Shown here: positions 1-9,672 of the stretch, piece after piece
Layout of the letters: the number at the start of each line of letters is the position of its first letter
Numbering within the stretch: position 1 is the stretch's first letter
Source: Betaproteobacteria bacterium
Lineage (GTDB): Bacteria > Pseudomonadota > Gammaproteobacteria > Burkholderiales > SG8-41
Reading direction: 5' to 3'
Assembly (NCBI GenBank): GCA_025363575.1
Contig: JANYDM010000004.1
Location: 69,246-133,245, forward strand
DNA length: 64,000 nucleotides
The notes under the pieces: model-generated
What the model was told of the DNA's origin: nothing
Databases searched by the model: none
The model's input: only the letters and a program-made list of their open reading frames with translations
Translations under genes and position numbers: made by a program

Positions 1-1065
1 CCGGCTACAGGCGGCGTGCTCGCGTTCGTTTCGAAGCCGGGCTTCGATCCCAATCTGTTCGTCGACGGCATCGATCCGCAAAACTGGAAAGAACTCAACG
101 AATCGATTGACCGGCCGATGGTCAACCGTGCGCTCGCGGGCACTTATCCGCCCGGCTCCACCTTCAAGCCCTACATGGCGCTCGCGGCGCTCACGTACGG
201 CAAGCGGCGTCCCGAGCAGGCGATAAGCGATCCCGGTGGCTTCAATTTCGGCGGCCATTTTTTCCGCGACGACAAGGTCGGCGGCCACGGCATGGTGGAC
301 ATGTACAAGTCGATCGTCGTGTCGTGCGACACCTATTACTACATGCTCGCCAACGATCTGGGCATCGACCATATCTCCACTTTCATGCGGCAGTTCGGCT
401 TCGGCACGCGCACCGGCATAGACATCACCGGCGAATCGGGCGGCATCCTCCCCTCGCAGGAATGGAAAATGAAACGCTTCAAGCAGAAGTGGTACGCGGG
501 CGAAACCATCAGCGTCGGCATCGGTCAGGGCTACAACTCCTATACGCCGCTGCAGCTCGCGCAGGCTGTGGCCACAATCGCCAACGACGGCGTGATGTTC
601 CGCCCCCACATCGTCAACTACGTGGAGGACATCGTGACGCACAACCGTTCGGTGATCGAACCGCAGCCGCTGCGCACGATAGAACTCAAGCCCGAGCATC
701 TGCAGGTGGTCAAGAACGCACTGGTCGGCGTCAACAAGGAAGGGACGGGCGCCCGCGCTTTTGCCGGCGCGCCGTACACGAGCGCCGGTAAAACCGGCAC
801 TGCGCAGGTGGTCGCGATCAAGCAGGGCGAGAAATATGTCGAAAGTCGCGTCGCCGAACGCCATCGGGACCACGCGCTCTTCATTGCTTATGCGCCGGTC
901 GACAAACCGAGAATCGCGCTCGCCGTGCTGGTCGAGAACGCCGGCTTCGGCGCGCGCACGGCGGCGCCGATCGCGCGCGCGGTGTTCGATTATTATCTTT
1001 TGGGCAAGCAGCCGACGCCGGTGAAGGCCGACGACGGCGCGGCGGTAGGGGCCACGCGTGATTAG
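1..1065 (+). CDS. mrdA: Penicillin-binding protein 2 (PBP2), transpeptidase domain; 5' truncated by the window
   Basis: Peptidoglycan DD-transpeptidase of the elongasome, anchored in the inner membrane with a periplasmic catalytic domain, working with RodA. Only the last ~355 codons are present. The frame is already open at base 1 (P-A-T-G-G-V), so the GTG at 16 is internal. The three penicillin-binding motifs are in order: S-T-F-K with its acylated serine at 157-159, S-C-D at 322-330 (the SxD form usual in PBP2), and K-T-G-T at 790-801. The final codons overlap the rodA start by 8 bases, which indicates translational coupling in an mrdAB operon. The true start and the N-terminal dimerisation domain lie upstream. 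Confidence 0.96.
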   Translation, partial: PATGGVLAFVSKPGFDPNLFVDGIDPQNWKELNESIDRPMVNRALAGTYPPGSTFKPYMALAALTYGKRRPEQAISDPGGFNFGGHFFRDDKVGGHGMVDMYKSIVVSCDTYYYMLANDLGIDHISTFMRQFGFGTRTGIDITGESGGILPSQEWKMKRFKQKWYAGETISVGIGQGYNSYTPLQLAQAVATIANDGVMFRPHIVNYVEDIVTHNRSVIEPQPLRTIELKPEHLQVVKNALVGVNKEGTGARAFAGAPYTSAGKTGTAQVVAIKQGEKYVESRVAERHRDHALFIAYAPVDKPRIALAVLVENAGFGARTAAPIARAVFDYYLLGKQPTPVKADDGAAVGATRD

Positions 1066-2152
1066 GCGGATCCTGCGCGCCCTGACGACGCATATCGACA
1101 GCCAGCTGCTGATCGCAATGCTGATGCTCATGACGGTGAGCCTGGTGGTGATCTACAGCGGCTCGAATCAGACCTACAGGCTGGTGTCGAGCCAGATGGC
1201 GAACATCGTCGTCGCCCTGGGCGTGCTGTACGTATTCGCGAACATCTCGCCGCACTATCTGATGCGCATTGCGCTGCCGCTATACGTGCTCGGCATCATG
1301 CTTCTCATATGCGTCGCACTGTTCGGCGACATCGTCAACGGCGCGCGGCGCTGGCTCTACATCGGCGTCACGCGCATCCAGCCATCCGAACTCATGAAGA
1401 TCGCGGTGCCGCTGATGCTCGCGTGGTACTTCGACCGCTACGAGACGACCCTCAGGCTGAAGAATTACATCGTCGCTGTCGTGCTGCTGCTGGTGCCGAT
1501 CGGACTGATCGTGCGCCAGCCGGACCTCGGCACGGCGCTGCTGATTTCAGCCGCGGGCGGCTACGTGCTGTTCCTCGCCGGATTGTCGTGGCGCATCATC
1601 ATAGGGCTCGGCGTTGCCGCCGCCGCATGCATGCCGTTCGTGTGGGGCATGATGCATGACTACCAGCGCCAGCGCATTCTAACGCTGATCGACCCGACGC
1701 AGGACCCGCTAGGCGCCGGCTATCACACCATACAATCGACGATCGCACTCGGCTCCGGCGGCATTCTGGGCAAAGGCTGGCTGCAGGGCACCCAGACGCA
1801 TCTCGACTTCATTCCGGAACGGACTACCGATTTTATCTTCGCCGTATTTTCCGAGGAGTTCGGCCTGCTCGGCAATACGCTGCTGCTCGTGCTGTTTTTG
1901 CTCGTCATCGCGCGCGGCGTCGTCATCACTGCCAACGCGCCCACGCTTTTTACGCGCCTTTTCGGCGGCGCAATCACCTTGACGTTCTTCACGTACGCAT
2001 TCGTCAACATGGGCATGGTCAGCGGCATTCTGCCGGTCGTCGGCGTGCCGCTGCCGCTGGTGAGCTACGGCGGCACTTCATTGGTGACGATTTGTCTGGG
2101 CCTGGGGATCTTGATGAGCATCGAGACGCACAAAAAGTTGGTGCAATCTTGA
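1058..2152 (+). CDS. rodA: Rod shape-determining SEDS glycosyltransferase RodA
   Basis: Integral membrane lipid II polymerase that makes glycan strands during cell elongation, in complex with PBP2 encoded just upstream. The 364-residue product is almost wholly hydrophobic, with about ten predicted membrane segments, a normal length for RodA. The conserved SEDS stretch F-I-P-E-R-T-T-D-F near residues 250-260 lies in the large extracytoplasmic loop that carries the essential acidic residue in characterised SEDS proteins. The start is GTG inside the mrdA stop region, and the stop TGA at 2150-2152 overlaps a possible TTG start of rlpA, so the three genes look like one coupled unit. Confidence 0.96.
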   Translation: MIRRILRALTTHIDSQLLIAMLMLMTVSLVVIYSGSNQTYRLVSSQMANIVVALGVLYVFANISPHYLMRIALPLYVLGIMLLICVALFGDIVNGARRWLYIGVTRIQPSELMKIAVPLMLAWYFDRYETTLRLKNYIVAVVLLLVPIGLIVRQPDLGTALLISAAGGYVLFLAGLSWRIIIGLGVAAAACMPFVWGMMHDYQRQRILTLIDPTQDPLGAGYHTIQSTIALGSGGILGKGWLQGTQTHLDFIPERTTDFIFAVFSEEFGLLGNTLLLVLFLLVIARGVVITANAPTLFTRLFGGAITLTFFTYAFVNMGMVSGILPVVGVPLPLVSYGGTSLVTICLGLGILMSIETHKKLVQS

Positions 2153-3207
2153 AGCTAAGGATGCGTGGTCCCGGGCCATTCATCCTTTGCCTGGCCCTCG
2201 CCGGCTGCGGCGGCATGGTTACGCGCGAAACGCCGGGCGTAGCCGCACGGACGCCTGATGGCGTTACGGCGCCCCCGCCCGCGGCGGCGAGCCGTCCCGT
2301 ACCGCCCACATCGCGCGGCGGCGGTTACTATCTGAACGACGGGCCGGGCGACAATCCGCCCGCGAATATCGAGCAGATTCCGGACGCAGTACCGCGCGCG
2401 GAACCACTGCGCCCTGCGAACATGCGTCCCTATTTGGTGATGGGACAGACCTACACGCCAATGACGCGGCTTGCGCCTTACAAGGAACGCGGCATCGCTA
2501 GCTGGTACGGGCGCCGCTACCATGACCAGAAAACGTCGTCCGGCGAAATTTACGACATGTACGCGATGACCGCGGCACATACCGTATTGCCGATTCCAAG
2601 TTACGCGCGCGTGACCAACCTCGCGAACAACAAGTCGATCGTCGTGCGCATCAACGACCGCGGACCGTTTCATTCGGACCGCCTGATCGATCTTTCGTAC
2701 ACCGCGGCGTACAAGCTGGGCGTGCTTGGCGGCGGCCGGGCGATGGTCGAAGTCGAGACCATTATCGTAGACGCAGGAACGCTGGTAGTGCCTGCCGCCG
2801 TCTCCACTGCATCTGCGAACACCGTGATTGCAACGCCCGTGCCATCGGGCGTACCTGCGGCGGGCATCGCGTTGCCGCCCGAACCCGCTATCCCGCCTGC
2901 GGCCGCGGTGCCAGCCGCTTCTTCAGCGGAAAAGTCCGTGCCGTCAGTACCCGTTGTAGCGGAAGCCCCTGTGCAAAAAGGACTCTTCCTGCAGCTCGGC
3001 GCATTCGGCTCGCAGGACAACGCCGACACCTACCTCACGCGCCTGCGCGCGCAAGTCGACTGGCTGGCGCCGGCGCTGCACGTCTATTCGAAGGACGGCC
3101 TCTACCGCGTGCACGCGGGGCCGTATGTCAACCAGAGCGATGCGCGCGCCGCCGCGGACCGCATCAGCCAGGCGCTCGGCATCAAGCCGATGGTGCTTGT
3201 GAGATAA
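2149..3207 (+). CDS. rlpA: Septal ring lytic transglycosylase RlpA, lipoprotein
   Basis: Outer-membrane lipoprotein that cleaves denuded glycan strands, typically at the septum. An N-terminal hydrophobic stretch ends in the lipobox L-A-G-C. The double-psi beta-barrel starts near residue 115 (G-I-A-S-W-Y-G) and keeps the Asp of Y-D-M and the His of A-A-H that are catalytic in the family. A Pro/Ala-rich linker leads to a SPOR domain from about residue 278 (F-L-Q-L-G-A-F), which binds denuded peptidoglycan. The start is uncertain. TTG 2149 overlaps the rodA stop and gives a K/R-rich n-region, while ATG 2161 is a shorter alternative with only one Arg. Both keep the lipobox. The TTG is chosen for the better signal peptide. 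Confidence 0.93.
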   Translation: MKLRMRGPGPFILCLALAGCGGMVTRETPGVAARTPDGVTAPPPAAASRPVPPTSRGGGYYLNDGPGDNPPANIEQIPDAVPRAEPLRPANMRPYLVMGQTYTPMTRLAPYKERGIASWYGRRYHDQKTSSGEIYDMYAMTAAHTVLPIPSYARVTNLANNKSIVVRINDRGPFHSDRLIDLSYTAAYKLGVLGGGRAMVEVETIIVDAGTLVVPAAVSTASANTVIATPVPSGVPAAGIALPPEPAIPPAAAVPAASSAEKSVPSVPVVAEAPVQKGLFLQLGAFGSQDNADTYLTRLRAQVDWLAPALHVYSKDGLYRVHAGPYVNQSDARAAADRISQALGIKPMVLVR

Positions 3208-3216
3208 GCGCAGCTG

Positions 3217-4539
3217 CTAGAGAACGTAGCGCGCCAGATCTTCGCTTTGCGCGAGCCCCTTCAGCCGCTCGTCGACATAGGCGGCGTCGATGGCGAGCGT
3301 GGCGCCGGCGTGCTTCACCGCGTCATATGAAATTTCCTCGAGCAGCTTTTCCATCACCGTGTGCAAGCGGCGCGCGCCGATGTTCTCGGTTCTCTCGTTG
3401 ACCTGCCACGCGATCTCGGCGAGGCGCTTGACCGCCGCCGGGTGAAACTCGACCCTCACGCCCTCGGTCGCCAGCAATGCCTCGTACTGCCGCGTAAGAC
3501 AAGCGTCCGTATTGGTCAATATCTGCTCGAAATCGGTGACTGACAGGCTCGCGAGTTCCACGCGGATCGGAAAGCGGCCCTGCAGCTCGGGTATCAGGTC
3601 GGACGGTCTGGCAAGATGAAATGCGCCGCTCGCAATAAACAGGATGTGGTCGGTCTTGATCATTCCGTACTTGGTCGTCACGGTAGTGCCTTCGACCAGC
3701 GGAAGAAGATCCCGCTGCACGCCCTGGCGCGAAACATCGGCGCCTGACATCTCGCCGCGGCTGGTTATTTTATCGATTTCATCGAGAAAGACGATGCCGT
3801 TCTGCTCGACATTGCCGATGGCGCGCACCTTGAGATCGTCGTCGTTGACCAGCTTGGCAGCCTCTTCCTCGGCCAGCAGTTTCATCGCTGCGCGTATTTT
3901 CAGCTTGCGCGATTTGCGCCGCGTGCCGCCCAGATTCTGGAACATGCCCTGGATCTGCGAGGTCATGTCTTCCATGCCGGGCGGCGCAAAAATCTCCATG
4001 TGCGCCTGCGGCGCGGCAACCTCCAGCTCTATCTCCTTGTCGTCGAGTTCGCCTTCGCGCAGCCGTTTGCGGAATTTCTGGCGCGTGGCGCTGTCGCTGT
4101 CAGCCGCCGACACGCCGTCACGCGCCGCCGGCAGCAACACGTCGAGTATGCGTTCTTCAGCCTGATCCTCGGCCTGGTGTCTTACCTTGCGCGTGGCCTC
4201 TTCGCGCGTCTGCTTGATCGCCGTCTCGACGAGATCGCGAATAATGGTGTCGACGTCGCGGCCGACATAGCCGACCTCGGTGAATTTCGTCGCTTCGACT
4301 TTGATGAAAGGCGCGCCGGCGAGCCGCGCAAGCCGGCGCGCGATTTCGGTCTTGCCGACACCGGTGGGGCCTATCATCAGTATATTTTTCGGCGTGATCT
4401 CGTGGCGCAGCGGCTCCGCCACCTGCTGCCGGCGCCAGCGGTTGCGCAAGGCGATCGCGACCGCGCGCTTGGCGGCGTTCTGACCGATGATGTGCTTGTC
4501 CAGCTCGTGGACGATTTCCTGCGGGGTCATCTGGCTCAC
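3217..4539 (-). CDS. hslU: ATP-dependent protease ATPase subunit HslU
   Basis: AAA+ unfoldase of the cytoplasmic HslVU (ClpYQ) protease, which feeds substrates into HslV. The product is 440 residues, close to the E. coli enzyme. Walker A is G-P-T-G-V-G-K-T at residues 57-64, Walker B is F-L-D-E-I-D near residue 250, and the charged inserted I-domain lies between them. The C-terminal L-A-R-Y-V-L resembles the tail that docks into HslV and activates it. It lies 10 bases downstream of hslV in the same operon and should share the heat-shock promoter at 5129-5157. Confidence 0.98.
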   Translation of the reverse strand: MSQMTPQEIVHELDKHIIGQNAAKRAVAIALRNRWRRQQVAEPLRHEITPKNILMIGPTGVGKTEIARRLARLAGAPFIKVEATKFTEVGYVGRDVDTIIRDLVETAIKQTREEATRKVRHQAEDQAEERILDVLLPAARDGVSAADSDSATRQKFRKRLREGELDDKEIELEVAAPQAHMEIFAPPGMEDMTSQIQGMFQNLGGTRRKSRKLKIRAAMKLLAEEEAAKLVNDDDLKVRAIGNVEQNGIVFLDEIDKITSRGEMSGADVSRQGVQRDLLPLVEGTTVTTKYGMIKTDHILFIASGAFHLARPSDLIPELQGRFPIRVELASLSVTDFEQILTNTDACLTRQYEALLATEGVRVEFHPAAVKRLAEIAWQVNERTENIGARRLHTVMEKLLEEISYDAVKHAGATLAIDAAYVDERLKGLAQSEDLARYVL

Positions 4540-4549
4540 GCGGCCGCCT

Positions 4550-5086
4550 TCACTCGAGAACTTCGATCACGTGCTGCTGATTGGTGTAGATGCACAGATC
4601 GCCGGCGATCGTCAGCGCTTTCTTGACCACTTCTTCAGGGGGCATCTGCGTATGGTCGAGCAACGCGCGCGCCGCCGCCTGCGCGTAGGGCCCGCCGCTG
4701 CCGATCGCCACCAGTCCGAGCTCCGGCTCAAGCACGTCGCCATTGCCGGAAATGATCAAGGAGCTTTGCGCATCGCACACCACGAGCATCGCTTCGAGCC
4801 GGCGCAACATGCGGTCAGTGCGCCAGTCCTTCGCGAGTTCGACCGCCGAGCGCAGCAGATTTCCCTGATGCTTCTCAAGCTTGGCCTCGAAGCGCTCGAA
4901 CAGCGTGAACGCGTCCGCGGTGCCACCCGCAAAACCCGCGAGGATCTTGTCCGAAAACAGGCGGCGGACTTTGCGCGCGCCGGCTTTTACGACGATATTG
5001 CCGAGCGTCACCTGCCCGTCCCCGCCGAGCGCCACGCGCGCGCCGCGTCGTGCTGAAACTATTGTCGTGCCGTGAAATTGTTCCAT
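4550..5086 (-). CDS. hslV: ATP-dependent protease peptidase subunit HslV
   Basis: Proteasome-like threonine peptidase forming the double-hexameric core of HslVU. The chosen ATG gives [11 protein letters not shown]. The short propeptide is removed after Gly to expose the nucleophilic Thr, as in known HslV. The frame is open to another start at 5125, but the extra 13 residues are not family-like, and the 178-residue form matches the usual length. Later motifs [10 protein letters not shown] and A-I-G-S-G-G-P-Y-A are typical of the family. No strong Shine-Dalgarno sequence precedes this ATG. Confidence 0.97.
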   Translation of the reverse strand: MEQFHGTTIVSARRGARVALGGDGQVTLGNIVVKAGARKVRRLFSDKILAGFAGGTADAFTLFERFEAKLEKHQGNLLRSAVELAKDWRTDRMLRRLEAMLVVCDAQSSLIISGNGDVLEPELGLVAIGSGGPYAQAAARALLDHTQMPPEEVVKKALTIAGDLCIYTNQQHVIEVLE

Positions 5087-5128
5087 AGGGAGACTTGGTT
5101 GTGATGGGGCGGTGTCCGCACGCATGCC

Positions 5129-5157
5129 ATGTGGGGGCGCCGCCGGATTATTTCAAT
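5129..5157 (-). promoter_or_regulatory. Heat-shock (sigma-32-like) promoter of hslVU
   Basis: On the minus strand the -35 element reads ATTGAAA (5157-5151) and, after 14 bases, the -10 element reads CCCCACAT (5136-5129). The known sigma-32 consensus is CTTGAAA, 13-15 bases, CCCCATNT, so both boxes and the spacing fit. The site is about 43 bases upstream of the hslV ATG and abuts the stop codon of the upstream cation-efflux gene. Not tested, but the position matches the known heat-shock control of hslVU. Confidence 0.72.
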
Positions 5158-6092
5158 CACACCACGTTGTCGGGGGCCAGCGCGCACGGGCTGGCGGACG
5201 TTCCGGTTTCGACCTGGATGGTGACGTGGCCGATATGGTATGCGTGCTCGATGTCGTGCACGATGCGCGCAATGAAATCGTCGCCCGGGTGTCCGGCCGG
5301 AATGACCAGGTGCACAGTCAATGCGGTTTCGGTCGTGCTCATCGCCCAGATATGCAGATCGTGGACTTCCGTAACTCCATCGAGGCCGCACAGGAATTTC
5401 CGCACCGCCGCCGGGTCCACGCTGTCGGGCGCGGCATGCAGCGCGAGTTTGATGGAATCGCGCAACAACCCCCAAGTGCCCGCAAAAATGATGGCGACGA
5501 TCGCTAGCGTCACGGCCGGATCCAGCCACAACCATCCCGTGAGCATGATGCCGGCGCCGGCGACTGCGACGCCGAGCGACACGCCTGCATCCGCCGCCAT
5601 ATGCAGATACGCACCGCGCACGTTAAGATCGTGCTTGCGGTCGGCCATGAAGAGCCATGCCGTCCCGCCATTGACGAGTATGCCGGCTGCGGCCACCCAT
5701 ATCATCAGACTTTCGTTAAGAACATGGGGACTCTGCATGCGCAGCACCGCCTCCCATGCGATGCCGCCAGTTACGACCAGCAGCAGCATTGCATTCGCGA
5801 GCGCGGCAAGTATGGTCGAGCCGCGCAAGCCATAAGTAAAGCGCGCCGACGGCGGCCGCAGCGCCAGCGCGGAAGCGCCCCATGCGAGCACGAGTCCGAC
5901 GACGTCGCTGAAGTTGTGAGCGGCGTCCGCCACCAGTGCCAGGGAGTTCGCCATCATTCCGCAAATGACCTCGATCGCCACGAAGGCGATATTCAGCGCG
6001 ATGCCGACGGCGAACGCACGCCCCAGGCGCGCACTGCGCGCGTGATGGTCGTGCGCATGATGGTGGCCGTGGGCGTGACTATGGGCGTGCAT
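5157..6092 (-). CDS. Cation diffusion facilitator (CDF) family metal exporter
   Basis: Proton-coupled efflux of Zn(II) or related divalent metals across the inner membrane. The N-terminus is strikingly His-rich (H-A-H-S-H-A-H-G-H-H-H), as in ZitB/CzcD-type proteins. About six membrane segments follow. The metal-site motifs D-A-A-H-N-F-S-D (TM2) and H-M-A-A-D-A (TM5) give the expected H/D pairs, and a cytoplasmic C-terminal dimerisation domain is present. At 311 residues it is of normal length. It is the last gene of the minus-strand metal operon after znuA and znuB, so an exporter and an importer share one transcription unit. Substrate is inferred from motifs and neighbours. Confidence 0.92.
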   Translation of the reverse strand: MHAHSHAHGHHHAHDHHARSARLGRAFAVGIALNIAFVAIEVICGMMANSLALVADAAHNFSDVVGLVLAWGASALALRPPSARFTYGLRGSTILAALANAMLLLVVTGGIAWEAVLRMQSPHVLNESLMIWVAAAGILVNGGTAWLFMADRKHDLNVRGAYLHMAADAGVSLGVAVAGAGIMLTGWLWLDPAVTLAIVAIIFAGTWGLLRDSIKLALHAAPDSVDPAAVRKFLCGLDGVTEVHDLHIWAMSTTETALTVHLVIPAGHPGDDFIARIVHDIEHAYHIGHVTIQVETGTSASPCALAPDNVV

Positions 6093-6143
6093 GGAAGCTC
6101 TGGCGGAAACGGCGTTATTCTACTCGCGGCCGCCTGTCCGCGC

Positions 6144-6911
6144 TCAGCGCAGGCCGGCGGCCGCCCGCGGTCCTGCGGCATACGTCATGACGGCGAGCAC
6201 CGACATGACCCACACGATGGCCGGGCCCGACGGCCAGTCCGTCATCGCGGACGTGACGAGACCCAGGGCGTAACCTGCGGCGCTTAGTACATACGCAGCG
6301 ACGAGGCGCCCCCGTTTGAAGCGCCGCGTGGCCAGCGCCGGCACTATCAGCGTCGTAAACACCAGATACAGGCCGACGAGCTGCACGGACACCGTCACCG
6401 CGCAGGCAAACAGCAGATAAAAAGTCACGCGGCCGATGCGGCCGCCGAGCGCGAACCATACGAGCAGTATGGCCGCGTAGGCCACGGCGACCAGCGGCAG
6501 GCGGGCCGGATCAACCCACAATATCTGGCCGACCAGCAGGTCCTTGAGGTGTTCGGCGCCATGCGGATTACTCCCCAGCACGATAAGTGCCCCGCTTGCC
6601 GCCAGGATAAAGGTGACGCCGATCAATGCCTCCTGCACTTCCGGCCAGCGCTTGTCGGTCCACGTCAGCAGCAAAGCACCCGCACACGCCGCTGCCAACG
6701 CCGAGACTTGCACCGCCCAGCCTTGCGGCTCGAATCCCAGCCAATCGGCGCAGATGACGCCGAGGCCGGCGATCTGCGCAATGGCCAGGTCGATGAACAC
6801 GATGCCGCGCGCCAATACCTGGATTCCCAGCGGCACATGGGTCGCAGCGACTAGCACGCCCGCGAGCAGCGCCGGCAGCAGGATCGTGAAGTCGAAGCCT
6901 GCCGTATTCAT
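6144..6911 (-). CDS. znuB: Metal (zinc-type) ABC transporter permease, ZnuB-like
   Basis: Inner-membrane channel subunit of a zinc/manganese-type ABC importer (ABC-3 family). The 255-residue product has about seven or eight hydrophobic segments. The stretch I-F-I-D-L-A-I-A-Q-I-A-G-L-G near residues 33-46 is the family hallmark. Its ATG overlaps the znuA stop (bases 6908-6911, ATGA), so the two are translationally coupled. No ATPase gene (znuC) lies between or beside them, and the next gene downstream is the CDF exporter. The energising subunit must therefore be encoded elsewhere or shared. Confidence 0.9.
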   Translation of the reverse strand: MNTAGFDFTILLPALLAGVLVAATHVPLGIQVLARGIVFIDLAIAQIAGLGVICADWLGFEPQGWAVQVSALAAACAGALLLTWTDKRWPEVQEALIGVTFILAASGALIVLGSNPHGAEHLKDLLVGQILWVDPARLPLVAVAYAAILLVWFALGGRIGRVTFYLLFACAVTVSVQLVGLYLVFTTLIVPALATRRFKRGRLVAAYVLSAAGYALGLVTSAMTDWPSGPAIVWVMSVLAVMTYAAGPRAAAGLR

Positions 6912-7810
6912 TTTTTTACCGACAATAATTGCGCGATGCTGTCATCGAACAAGCCGAAGAGGTCCTTTGCTTTCGCATTGCCGCCCACCGTAAAAGGCAA
7001 AATCAGCACAGGAATCTTGGCATGATCGGCCAGCCAGTCGCCGCCGCGCGGGTCGTTGTACGCAGCGAGCACGATTGCTTTAGCCGGGTCGCGTTGGAGT
7101 TGAGCCAGTAAGCCGGACAAATGGCTCGCGGTCGGCGGCAGTCCCGGCTTGGGCTCCAGCGAGCCCACTTCGCGCATGCCCAGCCACGCGATCAGGTACG
7201 ACACGTTCTTGTGATAAACGACGATGGGCAACCCCTTGAGCGGCGCCGCTTCTTTCTCCCAGCGGGCAATTGCCTGCTGCCAGCGGTCGAGAAATTCCTT
7301 GGTGCGAGCGCGATACATACTTGCCCCGCCCGGGTCGAGTTGCACCATGCGCTCACTTAATACCACCGCGGCCTTGGCGATATTGCGCGGATCGAGGTGC
7401 AAATGCGGATTGCCGCCGGGATGAACATCGCCTTGAGAACGGTCTACCGACGAAGGCACCTCGAGCATGACTACGCTTTGCGCGATCTCAAGATAGCCGG
7501 GCTGGCCGACCTGGATTTTCGCGTTGCCGGCCTGGGTAAGCACCAACGGCAGCCAGCCGATCTCGAGTTGCGCTCCCGTGCACACGACCAGATCGGCGCT
7601 GCGCGCGCGCGCGATCAGACTTGGACGTGCTTCGACACGGTGTGGATCCTGCAGCGCGTTGGTTGCAATATAGACGTTGGCATTGTCGCCGCCGATCTCC
7701 TTGCTTAACGCGCCCCACTCCGGCGTGCACGCGAAAATATTGAGCGCCAATGCCGGCGCTGCGACGGCGAGCATGGCACCGAGGATCAGAAATCGTGGGA
7801 TCAGGTTCAT
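6908..7810 (-). CDS. znuA: Periplasmic metal-binding protein of a zinc-type ABC importer, ZnuA-like
   Basis: Cluster A-I solute-binding protein that captures Zn(II) in the periplasm. A signal peptide is clear (M-N-L-I-P-R-F then a hydrophobic run ending A-L-A-L). Candidate ligand histidines occur in D-P-H-R-V-E, in G-N-P-H-L-H-L-D-P and in V-V-Y-H-K-N, matching the spacing of ZnuA/AdcA-type proteins. The His-rich loop of some ZnuA proteins is reduced to D-V-H-P-G-G-N-P-H-L-H. The length of 300 residues is normal. It is followed by znuB with a 4-base overlap and preceded by an outer-membrane barrel gene. Confidence 0.92.
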   Translation of the reverse strand: MNLIPRFLILGAMLAVAAPALALNIFACTPEWGALSKEIGGDNANVYIATNALQDPHRVEARPSLIARARSADLVVCTGAQLEIGWLPLVLTQAGNAKIQVGQPGYLEIAQSVVMLEVPSSVDRSQGDVHPGGNPHLHLDPRNIAKAAVVLSERMVQLDPGGASMYRARTKEFLDRWQQAIARWEKEAAPLKGLPIVVYHKNVSYLIAWLGMREVGSLEPKPGLPPTASHLSGLLAQLQRDPAKAIVLAAYNDPRGGDWLADHAKIPVLILPFTVGGNAKAKDLFGLFDDSIAQLLSVKK

Positions 7811-7828
7811 GATTTTCTCCTTTTGCGC

Positions 7829-9265
7829 TCAGAATTTATGCGCGCCGTGCGCGCCGAGACTGTAGATGTACTGCACGAGAACCTGATTGTCGGAAATGCC
7901 GAGCCGCGACTTGTCCGCGGCAAACTGCAGGCGCACGCGGCTGAATTCCGTCGGGCTCCAGTCGAGCATCAGCGAATTGCGCGTCGGGCTGTAGCTGACG
8001 AGCAGCGGAAAATCTGCGGCGCGCGGACCGAGGCCGCCATTGACGATACCGTTGCTGACGGCGCCGTAATTCAGACGGTCGAAACGGTAACCGACACGCC
8101 AGCCGCGCGTGAACTGCCATACGCCTTGGGCGTACCATCCGGACTGCGTCGCGCTGAAGGGAGCGGCGACCTGGCCGAACAATGCGCTGCCCGCAGCATC
8201 GTTGTAGCTGAGGCTACCGTCCTGCAGAAAACGGAAGTACTCGCCCTGCAATTTGAAATTTTTCTCGGTCGCGTTGCCGTGCGGCGACCACTTCAGGATC
8301 GCGTCAGCCACCCACAGGCGCGCACTGCCGCTAAAGGAGTTCGTGACCGCATTGCCCAGCGAATCGACATCCTGATACGCGCGGCCGTTGGGCGAGGTGC
8401 GCAGATAGGAAACGCCGGAGCGCCACGCATAACTGTCGCCGATATCGCCACCCACGTGCGCAAGCAACGCGCTGCTGCCGATACCGTTCTTGTTCGCGTC
8501 GTTGCCGGGAAAATTATCGCCACTGCCCAGTTCCGCGCCGAGCTCGACCAGCAAGTCCGTCGGCGCGATCCATTTGAGCTGCAGCCCGTTCTGTCTGAAC
8601 TGCCCGCCAAGGAATGCTTTATAGGCGAGCGGCGCGTCCTGAAAATCCCACGCGTGCTGGTGCTGCTCGTTCAAATAGCCAAGGCCGGAAAAAAACCGGC
8701 CGCCCTTGAGCGTAAGGCCTTGCGGTAACGCGAGCGTCTGGAAGTAAGCCTCTTCTACGTTGACGCCGCCCTGCGGCGCGAGCGATGCGATCGCCACGCC
8801 GCGGAAATAGGGGTCGATGTTAGCGCTGACGTTCAGCTCGGTTTCGCCCAGGCCGAAGCTGCGCTTGGGCGGGCCGACGTCGCCGCCTGACGGCGCAAAG
8901 CCGTTGATGCGATAGTTGTTCGGATTCTGAGAATCGCGCGCGTATGTACCCTGCAGTATCAGCGACACAGCGGGATTGAAAGCACTCTCGCCGCTGCGCG
9001 CAGAGGCTGCGCTGGCCGTCGCCGCCTCGGCAGCGGTTGCGCCCTGTTCCGCCCTGCTCGCGGCTGCCTCGGCTTTGCCGGCCTTCGCTTCCGTCTCAGC
9101 GAGGCGCTTTTCCAGTTCCTGTATGCGCTGCTCGTACTGCTGCTTCATCTGGCGGATGTCCTCGCGAATTTTCGCGAGTTCCGCGTCCTGCGCCAACGCG
9201 GGCGTGCTCAGCGCCAGTGCGATGGCTGCTACGATCGAATAGTTGAACACATGAATTCTCCTCAA
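7829..9265 (-). CDS. Outer-membrane beta-barrel protein of the metal operon (porin-like, with N-terminal coiled coil)
   Basis: The 478-residue product starts with a signal peptide (to about residue 25, T-P-A-L-A) and a heptad-rich Lys/Glu/Ala segment at about 27-92 ([14 protein letters not shown]) that should form a coiled coil. The rest is a long run of alternating amphipathic strands ending in a terminal Phe, the usual beta-barrel signature. Phosphate-selective-porin-like proteins with this layout exist, but no specific substrate is visible. It lies 18 bases upstream of znuA, so a role in metal passage through the outer membrane is a context-based inference. Confidence 0.8.
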   Translation of the reverse strand: MRRIHVFNYSIVAAIALALSTPALAQDAELAKIREDIRQMKQQYEQRIQELEKRLAETEAKAGKAEAAASRAEQGATAAEAATASAASARSGESAFNPAVSLILQGTYARDSQNPNNYRINGFAPSGGDVGPPKRSFGLGETELNVSANIDPYFRGVAIASLAPQGGVNVEEAYFQTLALPQGLTLKGGRFFSGLGYLNEQHQHAWDFQDAPLAYKAFLGGQFRQNGLQLKWIAPTDLLVELGAELGSGDNFPGNDANKNGIGSSALLAHVGGDIGDSYAWRSGVSYLRTSPNGRAYQDVDSLGNAVTNSFSGSARLWVADAILKWSPHGNATEKNFKLQGEYFRFLQDGSLSYNDAAGSALFGQVAAPFSATQSGWYAQGVWQFTRGWRVGYRFDRLNYGAVSNGIVNGGLGPRAADFPLLVSYSPTRNSLMLDWSPTEFSRVRLQFAADKSRLGISDNQVLVQYIYSLGAHGAHKF

Positions 9266-9317
9266 AACACCAAACGCGAAACCGCGACCGGGCTCACCGG
9301 TTGCGGCCCAACAGGTG

Positions 9318-9653
9318 TCAGAGGAGTGCGGGCGGGCCGCGGGAGGCAGGGACTACGAGATCGGCCGGAAAGGCCGCAGAGAAGTGATTGCCGTGATGCT
9401 CGACTGTATTGCTCGCCAGCCGCAGCAAGATCCCGGCGCAACTGACAGCACCGAGGACTTGCGCGAACGAGACGTGGAAATCGCACAGGCCGGCATCCGC
9501 GGCCTTTTGCTTCTGGTGCTGCTCCAGGGCCTGGGCGGGAAGGCGGTCCTGCAGGTGCCGCACGTGATGCGTGAGCGCGCCGTGCTGCGCAACCAGCAGC
9601 AAGGCGGCGAACATGATCTGCATCCAGCCGCGTCTCAGCATCGGGAATGTCAT
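9318..9653 (-). CDS. Small DUF2946-like exported or membrane protein
   Basis: The predicted product is about 111 residues with an N-terminal hydrophobic segment ([12 protein letters not shown]), a His-containing stretch (A-L-T-H-H-V-R-H), a C-D-F-H pair and a C-terminal R-G-P-P motif, a combination I associate with DUF2946 proteins. It heads the metal operon, 52 bases before the barrel gene, so a metal-related role is likely but unproven. The start is ambiguous: an in-frame TTG at 9674 and ATGs at 9653 and 9641 are all possible. A competing 140-residue frame on the same strand (9262-9684) is Arg/Pro-rich and not protein-like. Confidence 0.68.
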   Translation of the reverse strand: MTFPMLRRGWMQIMFAALLLVAQHGALTHHVRHLQDRLPAQALEQHQKQKAADAGLCDFHVSFAQVLGAVSCAGILLRLASNTVEHHGNHFSAAFPADLVVPASRGPPALL

Positions 9654-9672
9654 GCCTGCGTATATGAGCCAC

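Noticed and set aside
2092..2148. Extended start of rlpA inside rodA
   Set aside because: The 19 extra codons are the end of rodA in another frame and would hide the signal peptide. The TTG 2149 or ATG 2161 start gives the lipobox signal.
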